DNA from: Nannocystis bainbridge | Lineage (GTDB): Bacteria; Myxococcota_A; Polyangia; Nannocystales; Nannocystaceae | Assembly: GCF_028368995.1 (NCBI RefSeq) | Contig: NZ_JAQNDL010000001.1 | Span: 2,196,001-2,260,000, forward strand | Direction: 5' to 3' | DNA: 64,000 nt | Part shown: positions 32,834 through 43,611 of the stretch, one piece after another | Position numbering within the stretch: position 1 is the first letter of the stretch | Layout: each line of letters begins with the position of its first letter | Position numbers and translations under genes: made by a program | Notes under the pieces: generated by a model | What the model was told of the DNA's origin: nothing | What the model saw: the letters and a program-made list of their open reading frames with translations, nothing else | The model's database searches: none

Positions 32834-34600
32834 GTGAACCCCGGCGAGACCTCCGAGTGGCAGGACCACGCCCGCCTGGCCGGCCGGCGCCGGCTGGCGC
32901 AGGCGATCGGCGAGCTCAGCTTCGAGGGGCTGCTGCACCCGCGTCCGCTCGGCGACGACCGCTGGGCGCTCGATCTGTCCGATGGGACATGTTATTCGTT
33001 CACAGGGCGGCCGAGCGCGTGGGGCGGGCTGCACGTCGAGGCCGACGGCATCACCCGCCGCGAAGGCGACGGCGACGAGCAACCGGCCGCCTCGCCGGTG
33101 CAGCTGATCCTCGACGCCCGGGCCGCGCTCGGGGTCGGCGCCGACGCGCTGGCCGAGTTCCTCGAGGAGCTCCACAACAGCCTGCTGGCCGAGACGGAGC
33201 AGTGCGCGCGCCTGGCCGAGCTGCGCGCGCCGCAGCTGGCCGCGCTGTCGGGCGCCGCGCTCGAGCAGCACCTCGACGGCCACCCCAAGCTGGTGGCGCA
33301 CCGCGGCCGCGTCGGCTGGGGCGTCGCCGATCTCGCAGCCTACGCGCCCGAGTCCGCCAGCCGCGTGCAGCTGCACTGGCTCGTCGTCGCGCCCGAGCTG
33401 GCCCGCTGCAGCGGCGCCGCCGGTCCGGGCCAGCTGCAGTTGGTCGACGAGAGCTGCGACGCCGAGGCCCGGGCCCGCCTGCTCGAGCAGCTGCACGCGC
33501 GCGCCCCCGGGCTCGCGCGCGGCGGCGTGCTGGTGCCGGTGCACCCGTGGCAATGGCAGCACCACCTGGCCGCCCAGTATATCGACGCGCTGACGCGCGG
33601 CGCGATCGTCTCGCTCGGCCGCTTCGGCGACGCCTACGCGCCGCGCCTCTCGATCCGCACCCTCGCCGACGCTTCGCGACCCGAGCGCGCCGACGTCAAG
33701 CTGGCGCTGACGATCCTCAACACCTCGTGCTGGCGCGGCCTGCCCGGCGAGCACATCGAGCAGGGCGTCGGCATCGGCGCGGCGCTGCGGCGGCGCGTCG
33801 CCGGCGATCCTCTGCTGCACGGCGTGCACGTGCTCGCCGACCTCGGCGGCGTGCACGTGCCGCAGCCCGAGTTCGAGGCCCTCGGCGCCGCGCCCTACCG
33901 CCTGCGCGAGCAGCTGGGGGCGCTGTGGCGCGAGAGCGCGACGGCTCGCCTCGGCGCCGACGAGCGCGAGGTCGCGGCCGCGGCGCTGCAGCAGACCGAC
34001 CTCCGCGGCGAGCCGCTGCTGCGCACATGGGTCGAGCAGAGCGGCGCCTCGATCACGGCGTGGTTGACCGCGCTGTTCGAGCGCACCGCGGCGCCGCTCT
34101 ATCACTTGCTGTGCCGCCACGGCATCGGCGTGATCGCCCACGGGCAGAACCTCGGGCTGGTGCTGCGCGCGGGAATGCCGACGGCGATCCTGCTGCGCGA
34201 CGTGCACGGCGACGTGCGCCGGGTGGCCGACGACCGCTTCGATCACGAGCCGGCGCTGCGCGGGCTCAAGGCGCTGCCGGCCGGCCAGATCGTGCACGAC
34301 CTCTACACCGGCTATTTCGTCAGCGTGCTGCGGTTCGTCGCGCCGCTGTGCGAGCGCAGCTTCGGCCTGCCGGAGCGCGAGTTCCTGCGGCTGCTGTCCG
34401 CGGTGCTCGCCGCCTACTGTGATTCGGTGCCGCACGAGGCGACGGCGCGCTTCGATCTGTTCCGTCCGGAGATGGAGCGGATCTGCCTCAACCGCGCCCG
34501 TCTGCGGATCGGCCACGGCGGCGGCGCCACGCGCCCGCTGCCCGCGCTCGGTCCGCCGCTGCATAACCCGTTGGTGAGGGAGGTGGACGATGAACGATGA
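32834..34600 (+). CDS. iucC: NIS siderophore synthetase, IucC-like
   Basis: 588 residues, IucA/IucC family with the FhuF-like C-terminal lobe. Motifs: 'DGHPKLVAHRGRVGWG' (ATP and substrate binding), 'PVHPWQWQHHLA', 'SIRTLADASRPERADVKLALTILNTSCWRG' and 'IGVIAHGQNLGLVL'. It probably performs the second condensation on the citrate half-product. It starts 4 bases after the fused synthetase and overlaps iucD by 11 bases. A CTGTCC-GAT-GGGACAT hairpin is embedded at 32975-32991. The exact IucC versus AlcC identity is not decidable by eye. Confidence 0.88.
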   Translation: MNPGETSEWQDHARLAGRRRLAQAIGELSFEGLLHPRPLGDDRWALDLSDGTCYSFTGRPSAWGGLHVEADGITRREGDGDEQPAASPVQLILDARAALGVGADALAEFLEELHNSLLAETEQCARLAELRAPQLAALSGAALEQHLDGHPKLVAHRGRVGWGVADLAAYAPESASRVQLHWLVVAPELARCSGAAGPGQLQLVDESCDAEARARLLEQLHARAPGLARGGVLVPVHPWQWQHHLAAQYIDALTRGAIVSLGRFGDAYAPRLSIRTLADASRPERADVKLALTILNTSCWRGLPGEHIEQGVGIGAALRRRVAGDPLLHGVHVLADLGGVHVPQPEFEALGAAPYRLREQLGALWRESATARLGADEREVAAAALQQTDLRGEPLLRTWVEQSGASITAWLTALFERTAAPLYHLLCRHGIGVIAHGQNLGLVLRAGMPTAILLRDVHGDVRRVADDRFDHEPALRGLKALPAGQIVHDLYTGYFVSVLRFVAPLCERSFGLPEREFLRLLSAVLAAYCDSVPHEATARFDLFRPEMERICLNRARLRIGHGGGATRPLPALGPPLHNPLVREVDDER

Positions 34601-35882
34601 GATCGATCTCGCAGGCGTGGGCGTCGGGCCCTTCAACCTCAGCATCGCGGCGCTCGCCGACGAGCTGCCCGAGCTGCGAGCCCGCTTCTTCGAGAAGCGC
34701 GAGCGGTTCGCCTGGCACCCGGGCCTGTTGTTCCGCGGCTCGCGGATGCAAACTTCTTTCTTGAAGGACCTGGTGACGGCGGTCAGCCCGACCAGCGCGC
34801 ACTCCTTCATCAACTACCTGGTCCAGCACGGCCGCTTCCACGCGTTCCTGGCCGCAGACAGCTCGGCGATCGAGCGGCTCGAGTTCGCGGACTACCTCGG
34901 CTGGGTGGCGAGCCGGCTGTCGTCGCTGCGCTTCGGCGTCGAGGTCCGCGACGTCGTGCCGGTGCCCGGCGGCTTCGAGCTGCGCCACGACCACGACCGC
35001 ACGCGCACGCGTCACGTGGTCCTCGGGACAGGTCGCGTCCCCGCCATCCCCGAGTGCGCGCGGGCCCACCTCGGGCCGCGCTGCTTCCACGCGATCGACA
35101 TCCTCGCGCGCCCGCTCGAGCTGCGCGGGGCCCGGGTCGCCGTGGTCGGCGGCGGCCAGACCGGCGCCGAGGTGGTGCTCGAGCTGCTGCGCGGCAGCTG
35201 GGGCGAGATCGCCGAGCTGAGCTGGGTCTCGCGCCGCCTCAACTTCGAGCCGCTCGACGAGAGCCCGTTCACCAACCACCTGTTCACGCCCGGCTTCGTC
35301 GCCGCTTTCCACGAGCTCGACCGCCCGCGCCGGCAGTCGCTGCTGGCCCGCCACAAGCTGGCCGGCGACGGCATCTCGCTGTCGACCCTGCGCGAGCTGC
35401 ACGACCGCGTCTACCAGCTCACCGCCCTGCGCGCCGGCCCGCGGGTCGAGCTGCTGCCGGGCCGCGAGCTGGAGTCGCTGAGCCCGCGCGGGTCCGGCTT
35501 CGAGCTGCACACCCGCAACAACCTCGACGGCGAGCACGAGGAGGTCGCCGCCGACACGGTGATCCTCTGCACCGGTCTGCGCGAGCACCTGCCGCCGTGC
35601 ATCGAGTCGCTGCTGCCCGCGCTCGAGCGCGACGAGCACGGCGGCCTGCAGGTCGACGCCAACTTCGTGCTGCGCCGCCAGGCCGCCGGCGACGGCCGGC
35701 TCTACATCGTCAACGGCGGCCGCTCGACCCACGGGATCGCCGAGTCGCAGCTCAGCCTGATGGCCTGGCGCTCCGCCGTGATCCTCAACGACGTGCTCGG
35801 CCGGCGCCGCTTCGCCGTCGAGCAGGAGCGCGAGCTGGTGCGCTGGCGCGCCCGCCCGCGCGCGGACGCGAGGTCGCGATGA
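34590..35882 (+). CDS. iucD: L-lysine (or diamine) N-hydroxylase
   Basis: 430 residues, class B flavin monooxygenase of the IucD/PvdA family. FAD loop 'AGVGVGPFNLSIAAL', 'FHPGLLFRGSRMQTSFLKDLVT'-like substrate region, NADPH loop 'VAVVGGGQTGAEVVLELL', 'LNFEPLDESPFTNHLFTPG' and the C-terminal 'NGGRSTHGIAESQLSLMAWRSA'. It hydroxylates a lysine or diamine side chain before acylation. Its ATG has GAGG upstream, and its TGA overlaps the next ATG. Confidence 0.92.
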   Translation: MNDEIDLAGVGVGPFNLSIAALADELPELRARFFEKRERFAWHPGLLFRGSRMQTSFLKDLVTAVSPTSAHSFINYLVQHGRFHAFLAADSSAIERLEFADYLGWVASRLSSLRFGVEVRDVVPVPGGFELRHDHDRTRTRHVVLGTGRVPAIPECARAHLGPRCFHAIDILARPLELRGARVAVVGGGQTGAEVVLELLRGSWGEIAELSWVSRRLNFEPLDESPFTNHLFTPGFVAAFHELDRPRRQSLLARHKLAGDGISLSTLRELHDRVYQLTALRAGPRVELLPGRELESLSPRGSGFELHTRNNLDGEHEEVAADTVILCTGLREHLPPCIESLLPALERDEHGGLQVDANFVLRRQAAGDGRLYIVNGGRSTHGIAESQLSLMAWRSAVILNDVLGRRRFAVEQERELVRWRARPRADARSR

Positions 35883-37729
35883 GCGAAGCTCCGCACGAGC
35901 CGGGCGCCCTCGAGGTCGCGGGCGAGGCCCTGCGCGAGCCGGGCTCCCGCGGACTCGCGGGCGAGGCCTCGCGCGAGCCGGGCTCGATCGAGGCGGTCGA
36001 ACTCCCCCGCGAACCCGACGCTCTCGAATTCACAGCAGGCGACGCGCCCCCGCGGGGCGCCCCCGCGCCGAACCTGCCCGACGCCCCGCGCAAGCTGGGC
36101 GCGCGCGCGCAGTTCGGCCTGGTCGTGTTCGCCGGCCTCGGCGCCGTCCTGCTCACCTGGGCGCTCGCGCGCTTCTGGCCCGACTCCCCGGCCGAGCGCG
36201 CCACCGTCGCCAGCGTCGCCTTCATCCCGATCTGGACCCTGCTCGCCCTCGCCCTGCTCGCCTGGCGGCGCCGCGCCCCTGCGGGCTCCGGTCGGCGGCG
36301 CCTGTTCGCCGTCCACCGCGGCCTCGGCGGCGCGCTCGCGCTCGCGGGCGTGCTGACCTTCGGCTCGGGCGTCGGCGCCGTGCTCGACCGCGCCCTCGCG
36401 CGCTGGCAGGTCGTGCACGCGGCCGCGAGCGACGTCCCGCCGGTCCACGAGCAGCCGATCGACGGCGTCCTGGCCGGCCTGCTGGAGGCCCAGCCGGCCC
36501 TGGTCCGCGGCGAAATCTCGATCCACCCCGCCGGCCCCGAGCACCCGTGGATCGAGGTCGTCTACTTCGGCCCCACGCGCGTCCCGGTCCGCGTCGATTT
36601 CGACCCCCGCAGCGGCGCCCCGATCGCCGAGGGACGCGGCCCGCTGTGGGTCGTGCGCGACCTGCACCGCCAGCTCCTGACCCAACCCTTGCTCGGCGAG
36701 ACCGTGCTCGGCCTGCTCGGGTTCGCCCTCGCGCTGATCCTCTGCACCGGCCTGGCCACCCGCCGCGACTGGCTGCGCAACCTGGTCCGCCGGCGCCGCC
36801 CGGCCCAGCCGCTGGCGATGCGCATGCACCAGTGGGTCGGCTTCTTCACCCTGCCCGCCGCGCTGCTGTGGGCCTGGACCGGCGCCCTGCTCGGCCTGAC
36901 CCTGATCGTCGTCCCGATCGTCGGCGGCGCAGCCTATGGCGGCGACCGGGCCGCCTTGATGCGCGACGTGCTCGCCAGCGATCGCCCGCCGCTGGTCGAC
37001 GCCCCGGCCCCGCGGCCCGACCTCCAGCGCTTGCTCGCGGCCCGCTGCCCCCTGATCGACGCCCACCTCCCCGAGGCCGAGGTCCACCAGCTGCGCGTGC
37101 GTCACCCCGGTCTCGCCAGCGGCACCGTGCGCATCGATCTCGAGGGCGACGGCCTGCTGCAGCGCGGCTCCTTCACCCGCGACGCTGACGGCGGCCTGCG
37201 GGACTGTCGCGCCCTGCCGGCGGCCGGCCCCGGCCTGCAGGCCTTCCTCGCCTCGATCGCGCTGCACTACGGCGAGTGGGGCCCCGGGTGGCTGGTCGAC
37301 CTCGCCTACGTCCTGCTCGGCGCCGGCCTCGTGGCCCTGTCGTGGCTCGGCGGGCTCCTGCTGGCCCGCCGGCGCGAGAAGGGCGGCGAGGCCCGCTCCG
37401 CCGAGCGCCTGCGTCGCTGGCTCGCCGGCCTCGGCTACGGCCTGCCGCTGGCCACCGGCGCCCTGCTGCTGCTGTCGCGCGTCCCGGCGCTGGCGCGGGC
37501 CGAGGACGTGGCGCTGCGCGTGTTCCTGGCGGTGCTCGTGCTGGCGCTGCTGCTCGCGCGGATCTTCGCCCGCGCCCCCGCGCTGCTGCACACCGCCCTC
37601 GTGGCCCTGCTCGCCGCCGTCCCGCTCGTCGGCTGGATCGCCGCCGGCGTGGTCCCGGGCGCGGTCGAAGCGGTGCTGGTGATCCTCGCCGCGGCCCTCG
37701 TCGGCCTGCACCGCCGCCGTCCCGCCTGA
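35879..37729 (+). CDS. PepSY-associated TM-helix protein, probable ferric-siderophore reductase
   Basis: 616 residues. An 80-residue low-complexity N-terminus of 'EPGS..LAGEASREPGS' units precedes several membrane helices. The body resembles PepSY-TM iron-uptake reductases: 'LFAVHRGLGGALALAGVLTFGSG', 'PLWVVRDLHRQLLTQP', 'MRMHQWVGFFTLPAALLWAWTGALLGL', with conserved His residues likely to bind haem. Such proteins accompany siderophore operons and are thought to reduce siderophore-bound Fe(III). It overlaps iucD as ATGA, closing the operon; no TonB-dependent receptor is in the window. Confidence 0.78.
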   Translation: MSEAPHEPGALEVAGEALREPGSRGLAGEASREPGSIEAVELPREPDALEFTAGDAPPRGAPAPNLPDAPRKLGARAQFGLVVFAGLGAVLLTWALARFWPDSPAERATVASVAFIPIWTLLALALLAWRRRAPAGSGRRRLFAVHRGLGGALALAGVLTFGSGVGAVLDRALARWQVVHAAASDVPPVHEQPIDGVLAGLLEAQPALVRGEISIHPAGPEHPWIEVVYFGPTRVPVRVDFDPRSGAPIAEGRGPLWVVRDLHRQLLTQPLLGETVLGLLGFALALILCTGLATRRDWLRNLVRRRRPAQPLAMRMHQWVGFFTLPAALLWAWTGALLGLTLIVVPIVGGAAYGGDRAALMRDVLASDRPPLVDAPAPRPDLQRLLAARCPLIDAHLPEAEVHQLRVRHPGLASGTVRIDLEGDGLLQRGSFTRDADGGLRDCRALPAAGPGLQAFLASIALHYGEWGPGWLVDLAYVLLGAGLVALSWLGGLLLARRREKGGEARSAERLRRWLAGLGYGLPLATGALLLLSRVPALARAEDVALRVFLAVLVLALLLARIFARAPALLHTALVALLAAVPLVGWIAAGVVPGAVEAVLVILAAALVGLHRRRPA

Positions 37730-37872
37730 GCGCCGGCGCCGAAATCCATCGCTCACGCCTCGACATCGGCCGTGAGCGCTGGCGATCGCCGTCCCGTCTG
37801 AGCGCCGGCGGCGAAATCCATCGCTGCACGCCTCGACATCGACGCCCGCGAGCGCTGGCGATCGCCGCGGCT
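37714..37872. repeat. Two-unit ~71-base tandem repeat that includes the PepSY gene's stop codon
   Basis: The text GCCGTCCCG(C/T)CTGAGCGCCGG followed by CGAAATCCATCGCT, CACGCCTCGACATCG and GAGCGCTGGCGATCGCCG occurs twice. The first copy starts inside the last codons of the preceding gene, so the second copy is a duplicate of a gene end. Confidence 0.75.
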
Positions 37873-38005
37873 CTCCGACCCGCGCGCACAGCCCTCTGCG
37901 GGCCGACGTGGACCGACGCGCACGCGCGGCCACCCACCCTGATTCCCCGCGCGGCCCGGGCGCCGCCTGGCGGCGCGTTCGGCGAATAGTTGCGCCATCG
38001 GGGCC

Positions 38006-39154
<1,149 letters not shown>

Positions 39155-39161
39155 GCCCCAC

Positions 39162-40712
39162 GTGACCGCCGACCACACGTCCCCCTCCGACCCCGCCGAC
39201 GCGAGAGCCCCCTCCGCGTCGGCGGCCGCCGTTTCGCCCCCGACGTCCGCGAGCGGCCTCGACCCGACCGCTTCGACCCCAGCGATCCGAAGCGCCGCGG
39301 GCTCGCCGGGTGACCCCGATCCGTCCGCCTCGTCGGCCCCGCCCGAACTCGATTTCGCCCGCACCACCGCCCTCGTCATCGGCGCCGGCGCCAGCGGCCG
39401 GGCCGCCGCCGAGCTGCTGGTGTTCCTCGGCGCTCGCGTCCGCCTCTACGACCAGAACCCTGACGCCACCGTGCCCGCCGGCGTCGAGCCGGTCCTCGGC
39501 GCCGCCGAATTGCCCGCCGAGGCCTTCGCCGGGCTCGGCCTCATGATCCTGAGCCCCGGCGTCCCGCCCGCCCGCTTCCGCGACGCCCAGCGACGCTGGG
39601 CCCCGCAGGCCCGGGTCCACGGCGAGATGAGCCTGAGCCTGGCGATCGCCGCGGCCCGCTTCGGCCGCCTGCCGACCGTCCTCATCACCGGCACCAACGG
39701 CAAGAGCACCGTCACCGCCCTCACCGGCGCCCTGCTCGAGGCCGGCGGCCTGAAGCCGTTCGTCGGCGGCAACCTCGGCGTCCCGCTGGCCGCCGCCCTG
39801 CTGGGCCTCCTGCGCGCCCGCGCCCCCGCGCCCGACGCCCTCGTGCTCGAGTGCTCGAGCTTCCAGCTCGAGACCCTCGAGCACGCCGCCACCGACGTGG
39901 CGATGGTCCTCAACATCACCCCCGACCACCTCGACCGCTACCCCGGCCTCGACGACTACGCCGCCACCAAGGCGCGCGTGTTCACCGGCCTGGGCCCGGA
40001 CGGCCTGGCCCTGCTCGACGCCGGCGACGGCTTCACGTCGTTCCTGCGCGCCCGCGTCGGCGCCGGCCGGCTCGTGCTCGTCGACGACCCCGACGGCGCG
40101 CGCCTCCTCGGACCTGGCCCCGGGGACAGCCTCGTCCTCCCGGACGGCGAGACCTTCGCCCGCCGGGCCCTGCCGATCCCCGGCCGCCACAACAGCAAGA
40201 ACGCCCTGTTCGCCCTGCTCGCCGCCCGCCGGCTCGGCGTCGACCACGACGCCTGCGTGCGCGGCCTGGAGGGCTTCCACGGCCTGCCGCACCGCATGAC
40301 CTTCGTCCGCGAGCGCGCCGGCGTCCGCTTCTACGACGACTCCAAGGCGACCAACGTCGCCAGCGTGCTCGCCAGCCTCGACGGCTTCGACCGCCCGGTC
40401 GTCCTCATCGCCGGCGGCCGGGCCAAGGGCGACGATCTCACGCCCCTGCGCGCCCTGCTGGGCCGCAGCGGCCGCGCCCTGGTCGCCATCGGCGAGTCGG
40501 CCGACGCCTTTTACCCCCTCGCCGACGGCCTCGTGCCGGCGCGCCGGGCGAACTCCATGGCCGAGGCCGTCGAGCTCGCGGCCGCGCTCGCCGGCCCGGG
40601 CGACGCCGTGGTCCTCTCGCCGGCGTGTGCCAGCTACGACTGGTTCAAGAATTACGGCGAACGCGGCGACACCTTCGCCCGCCTGGTGCGGGCGCTGCCT
40701 GCGGAGAAGTGA
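39162..40712 (+). CDS. murD: UDP-N-acetylmuramoyl-L-alanine--D-glutamate ligase
   Basis: 516 residues, about 60 longer than usual because of a Pro/Ser/Ala/Asp-rich N-terminal tail. The core starts near residue 66 with 'TALVIGAGASGRAAAELLVFLGA'. ATP loop 'LITGTNGKSTVTALT', then 'ECSSFQLETL', 'LNITPDHLDRY', 'RHNSKNALFALLAA', 'DDSKATNVASVLASL' and 'LSPACASYDWFKNYGERGD', all MurD. GTG start 39162; an internal start could remove the tail. Confidence 0.95.
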   Translation: MTADHTSPSDPADARAPSASAAAVSPPTSASGLDPTASTPAIRSAAGSPGDPDPSASSAPPELDFARTTALVIGAGASGRAAAELLVFLGARVRLYDQNPDATVPAGVEPVLGAAELPAEAFAGLGLMILSPGVPPARFRDAQRRWAPQARVHGEMSLSLAIAAARFGRLPTVLITGTNGKSTVTALTGALLEAGGLKPFVGGNLGVPLAAALLGLLRARAPAPDALVLECSSFQLETLEHAATDVAMVLNITPDHLDRYPGLDDYAATKARVFTGLGPDGLALLDAGDGFTSFLRARVGAGRLVLVDDPDGARLLGPGPGDSLVLPDGETFARRALPIPGRHNSKNALFALLAARRLGVDHDACVRGLEGFHGLPHRMTFVRERAGVRFYDDSKATNVASVLASLDGFDRPVVLIAGGRAKGDDLTPLRALLGRSGRALVAIGESADAFYPLADGLVPARRANSMAEAVELAAALAGPGDAVVLSPACASYDWFKNYGERGDTFARLVRALPAEK

Positions 40713-40724
40713 TACACCGCCCGC

Positions 40725-41582
40725 ATGCGGCTCGACAGCGTGCGCGGCAACACCCAGAGGCTCGACGGCGGCGCGATGTTCGGCAACGTCCCGCGGCCCC
40801 TGTGGCAGCGCTGGGCCCCGCCTGACGACCTCAACCGGATCTCCCTGGCCTGTCGCTGCCTGCTCGTCCGCGACGACCGCGGCCGCACGATCCTCTTCGA
40901 GGCCGGCATCGGCGCCTTCTTCGAGCCCAAGCTGCGCGAGCGCTTCGGCGTCGTCGAGTCGGAGCACGTCCTCCTCGACTCGCTGGCCGCCCTCGGCGTC
41001 GGGCCCGACGACATCGACATCGTCGTGCTCTCGCACCTCCACTTCGATCACGCCGGCGGCCTGCTCACCACCTGGTCCGAAGGACAGGCGCCGGCCCTGG
41101 TATTCCCGCGCGCCAGCTACGTCGTCGGCGAGGACGCCTGGCAGCGCGCGCTGCACCCCCACCCGCGCGACCGGGCCTCGTTCATCCCCGGCCTCACCGA
41201 CTTGCTCCTCGCCACGGGTCGGCTCGAGCGCGTGAGCGGCGACCGCAGCGAGCTGCTCGGGCCCGGCTACACCTTCACGGTCTCCAACGGTCACACACCG
41301 GGGCTGCTGCTCGCACGCATCGAGACACCGCGGGGCGCCGTCACCTTCATGGGCGATCTCGTGCCCGGCGTCCCGTGGGTCCACCTGCCGATCACCATGG
41401 GCTACGACCGCTTCCCGGAGCTCCTCATCGACGAGAAGGAGGCCCTGCTGGCCCGGATCCTCGCCGACGACGGCACCGTCTTTTACACCCACGATCCAGA
41501 TGTCGCGGCCAGCAAGCTGACCCGCGACGCCCATGGCAAGTTCACCGCGACATCCATGGTCAGCGAGCTCCACTGGGCCTGA
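40725..41582 (+). CDS. Metallo-beta-lactamase-fold hydrolase
   Basis: 285 residues. The Zn site is H104-L-H-F-D-H109 ([11 protein letters not shown]), with '[13 protein letters not shown]', '[10 protein letters not shown]' and '[13 protein letters not shown]' supplying further ligands. The N-terminal '[16 protein letters not shown]' and overall pattern resemble MBL hydrolases of the AHL-lactonase or alkylsulfatase-like side branch, but no substrate can be given. It follows murD by 12 bases and may share its transcript. Confidence 0.85.
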   Translation: MRLDSVRGNTQRLDGGAMFGNVPRPLWQRWAPPDDLNRISLACRCLLVRDDRGRTILFEAGIGAFFEPKLRERFGVVESEHVLLDSLAALGVGPDDIDIVVLSHLHFDHAGGLLTTWSEGQAPALVFPRASYVVGEDAWQRALHPHPRDRASFIPGLTDLLLATGRLERVSGDRSELLGPGYTFTVSNGHTPGLLLARIETPRGAVTFMGDLVPGVPWVHLPITMGYDRFPELLIDEKEALLARILADDGTVFYTHDPDVAASKLTRDAHGKFTATSMVSELHWA

Positions 41583-41704
41583 CACCGCTGTCACATTCGC
41601 GGTGGCAGAGGTCGGTATTTTAAGTTCGCGCCATCGTCGAGGGCGGGCGCGTCGCCCGGACACATGCCCGAGACGGCCGGCGAACCGACCGCCGCGGGGT
41701 TTCA

Positions 41705-41821
41705 TTAAGTCAGCGCAAGCAGCTTCTTCTGCAGCCTGCGGACCGAGCGCGGCGCCGTCATCAGGTAGTACACGCCGGTCAGCACGTAGAGGGGCAGCTT
41801 GGAAGCATTGGGGGGGGTCAT
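41705..41821 (-). CDS. 38-residue putative small membrane peptide
   Basis: ATG at 41819-41821 with GCGGAGAA upstream. The peptide has a polar N-terminus (MTPPNASK), a hydrophobic aromatic segment (LPLYVLTGVYYLMT) and a basic end (RSVRRLQKKLLALT), the design of single-pass small proteins and of some membrane-active toxins. It sits in a ~470-base space of lower GC between the MBL and amidase genes. No partner gene is visible. Confidence 0.4.
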   Translation of the reverse strand: MTPPNASKLPLYVLTGVYYLMTAPRSVRRLQKKLLALT

Positions 41822-42056
41822 GGCACGTTCTCCGCGATAAGGTCTGCGTCTTTGTAGCGGCGGGGGGCCGCGTGTCGGATCACTCGATGTCCGACACCGT
41901 TTCGATCTCGCACATCTCGGTGCTCTCTTGCAGATCACGCACCGAGATGGCGATCCGACCTCTGCGAAACGCATCGCATTCCTGTGAGATTCCGTCGCGA
42001 CAATTTGTCCGCCCGCGGTGACGGACGGCGCCGCTGGCGGCCAATTTATCTGGCTG
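41822..42056. other. Spacer upstream of the small-peptide ORF
   Basis: Lower-GC sequence with no other supported gene. Before it, at 41584-41604, CACCGC and GCGGTG arms followed by a TATTTT at about 41617 may form a weak terminator for the MBL gene. Confidence 0.3.
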
Positions 42057-43469
42057 TCAGGACATGCTCGGAGAGACAGGTACTCGCGGGCGCCCGGGGA
42101 ACATCGCTTCGACCTCGCGCGCGACCGCCAGCACCCGATCCTCGCGGCCGAGCGGGCCGACCAGCTGGACCGCGATCGGCAGGCCCTCGCGGGAGCTCGC
42201 CACCGGCAGCGCCACCGCCGGCTGACCGGTGACGTTGAACGGCGCCGTGAACGCCCCGTAGACCGCGTAGGCGCGGAACACCGCCTCGCCGTCGGGTCCG
42301 CGCCACGCCCCGATCGGCGGCGGAGGTCCCACCACTGCGGGCGTCAGCACCAACTCGGCGTCACCGACCCACGCCAGCACCCGCTCGCGCAGCGCCTCGA
42401 ACGCCGCGTGGGCCAGCGCCGGCGAGTTGCGGCGACCGGCCTCGACGAGCCAGCGCGTCGCCGGCTGCAGCCGGTCCGCCCGCACCCACGGCACCTCGGA
42501 CAGGAGGCGCTGGTAGATCGGCAAGAAATCGTCGACCGACCCCCGCGCCATCTCGACCTCCTCGACGCGGTGGCCCGCGCCGGCGAGCGCCTCGCCGACG
42601 GACCGCGTCGCCGCGGCCCACTCTGGCGCGGCGGCGGCCAGCGGCGAGTCGACCGCCAGCTTGATCCGCAGGCGCGGCGACGGCTCCAGCATCTGTCCGT
42701 AAGGACATGGCGGAGGGGACAGCCAGTGCGGCCGCCCGACGGTGAGCCCGGCCATCACGTCGAGCAGCGCCGTCGCGTCGGCGACCGAGCGCGCCAGCGG
42801 CCCGCAGGTGTAGAGCAGCGTGCGGTCGTCGCGACCGAACGCGTTGGCGACCCGCCCGCGCGACGGCTTGAGGCCGACGAGGCCGCAGAACGCGGAGGGG
42901 ATCCGGATCGAGCCGGCGCCGTCGCTGCCCTGGGCCCACGGCAGCAGGCCAGCGGCGACCGCCGCGCCCGAGCCCCCGCTCGAGCCGCCGGCCGTGCGCG
43001 CCGGGTCCCACGGGTTGCGCGTCGGCGGGTGCGTGTCAGGCTCCGTCACCGGCAGCGCCCCGAGCTCCGACGTCGCCAGCTTGCCGAGCACCACGAGGCC
43101 CGCCGCGCGCAGCTTGGCCACCGTCGCGTCGTCGATCGGCGAGTACAGCGGCAGCACCCCGCGCGAGCCCATGCGGGTCCGCGAGCCGCGGACGAAATTG
43201 AGGTCCTTGACGCCGATCGGCACCCCGAGCAGGGGCGGGACCGAGTCGAGCGCGCCGCGCCGCGCCGCGCGGTCGAGCGCATCGTCGGCGGCCCGGGCCG
43301 CTCGCCGCGCCCGCGCGTCGAACACCGACACGAAGGCCGACAGCGCGGGGTTGTGCGCGGCGATACGGTCCAGGTACAGCGCGACGAGCTCCTGGCTGCG
43401 GATCTCGCGGCGCCGCAACAGGCGCGCCTGTTCCAGGCCAGACACGTGGAGGAGCTCGGCGAGCGACAT
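42057..43469 (-). CDS. Amidase-signature family hydrolase
   Basis: 470 residues. The Ser-cisSer-Lys triad region is visible: Lys in 'LLGVPIGVKDLNF', 'RTAGGSSGGSGAAVAAG' with the cis-Ser, and nucleophile Ser in 'GSDGAGSIRIPSAFCGLVGLKPSRGR'. The C-terminal 'FNVTGQPAVALPV' and 'GLPIAVQLVGP' also fit. It lacks GatB/GatC neighbours and is more likely a general amidase than GatA. A hairpin-family unit is embedded at 42693-42709 and another forms the last codons and stop. Confidence 0.9.
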   Translation of the reverse strand: MSLAELLHVSGLEQARLLRRREIRSQELVALYLDRIAAHNPALSAFVSVFDARARRAARAADDALDRAARRGALDSVPPLLGVPIGVKDLNFVRGSRTRMGSRGVLPLYSPIDDATVAKLRAAGLVVLGKLATSELGALPVTEPDTHPPTRNPWDPARTAGGSSGGSGAAVAAGLLPWAQGSDGAGSIRIPSAFCGLVGLKPSRGRVANAFGRDDRTLLYTCGPLARSVADATALLDVMAGLTVGRPHWLSPPPCPYGQMLEPSPRLRIKLAVDSPLAAAAPEWAAATRSVGEALAGAGHRVEEVEMARGSVDDFLPIYQRLLSEVPWVRADRLQPATRWLVEAGRRNSPALAHAAFEALRERVLAWVGDAELVLTPAVVGPPPPIGAWRGPDGEAVFRAYAVYGAFTAPFNVTGQPAVALPVASSREGLPIAVQLVGPLGREDRVLAVAREVEAMFPGRPRVPVSPSMS

Positions 43470-43611
43470 CGGCCGCGCAGTCTTGCGCCGCCGGTCGCCG
43501 CGAAGCAAGCCCCGAACCTCGCGGAAGCGAGCCCCAGAGCCCCTCCGAGCGGCCATTGTGCTCCCGACGCGGCTTGGGTTAGCGTGACCACGGGGAACGG
43601 GGAGGGCACCG

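Noticed and set aside
42057..43469. gatA assignment for the amidase
   Set aside because: No gatB or gatC neighbours, and the substrate region after the triad differs from GatA; a general amidase is the safer call.
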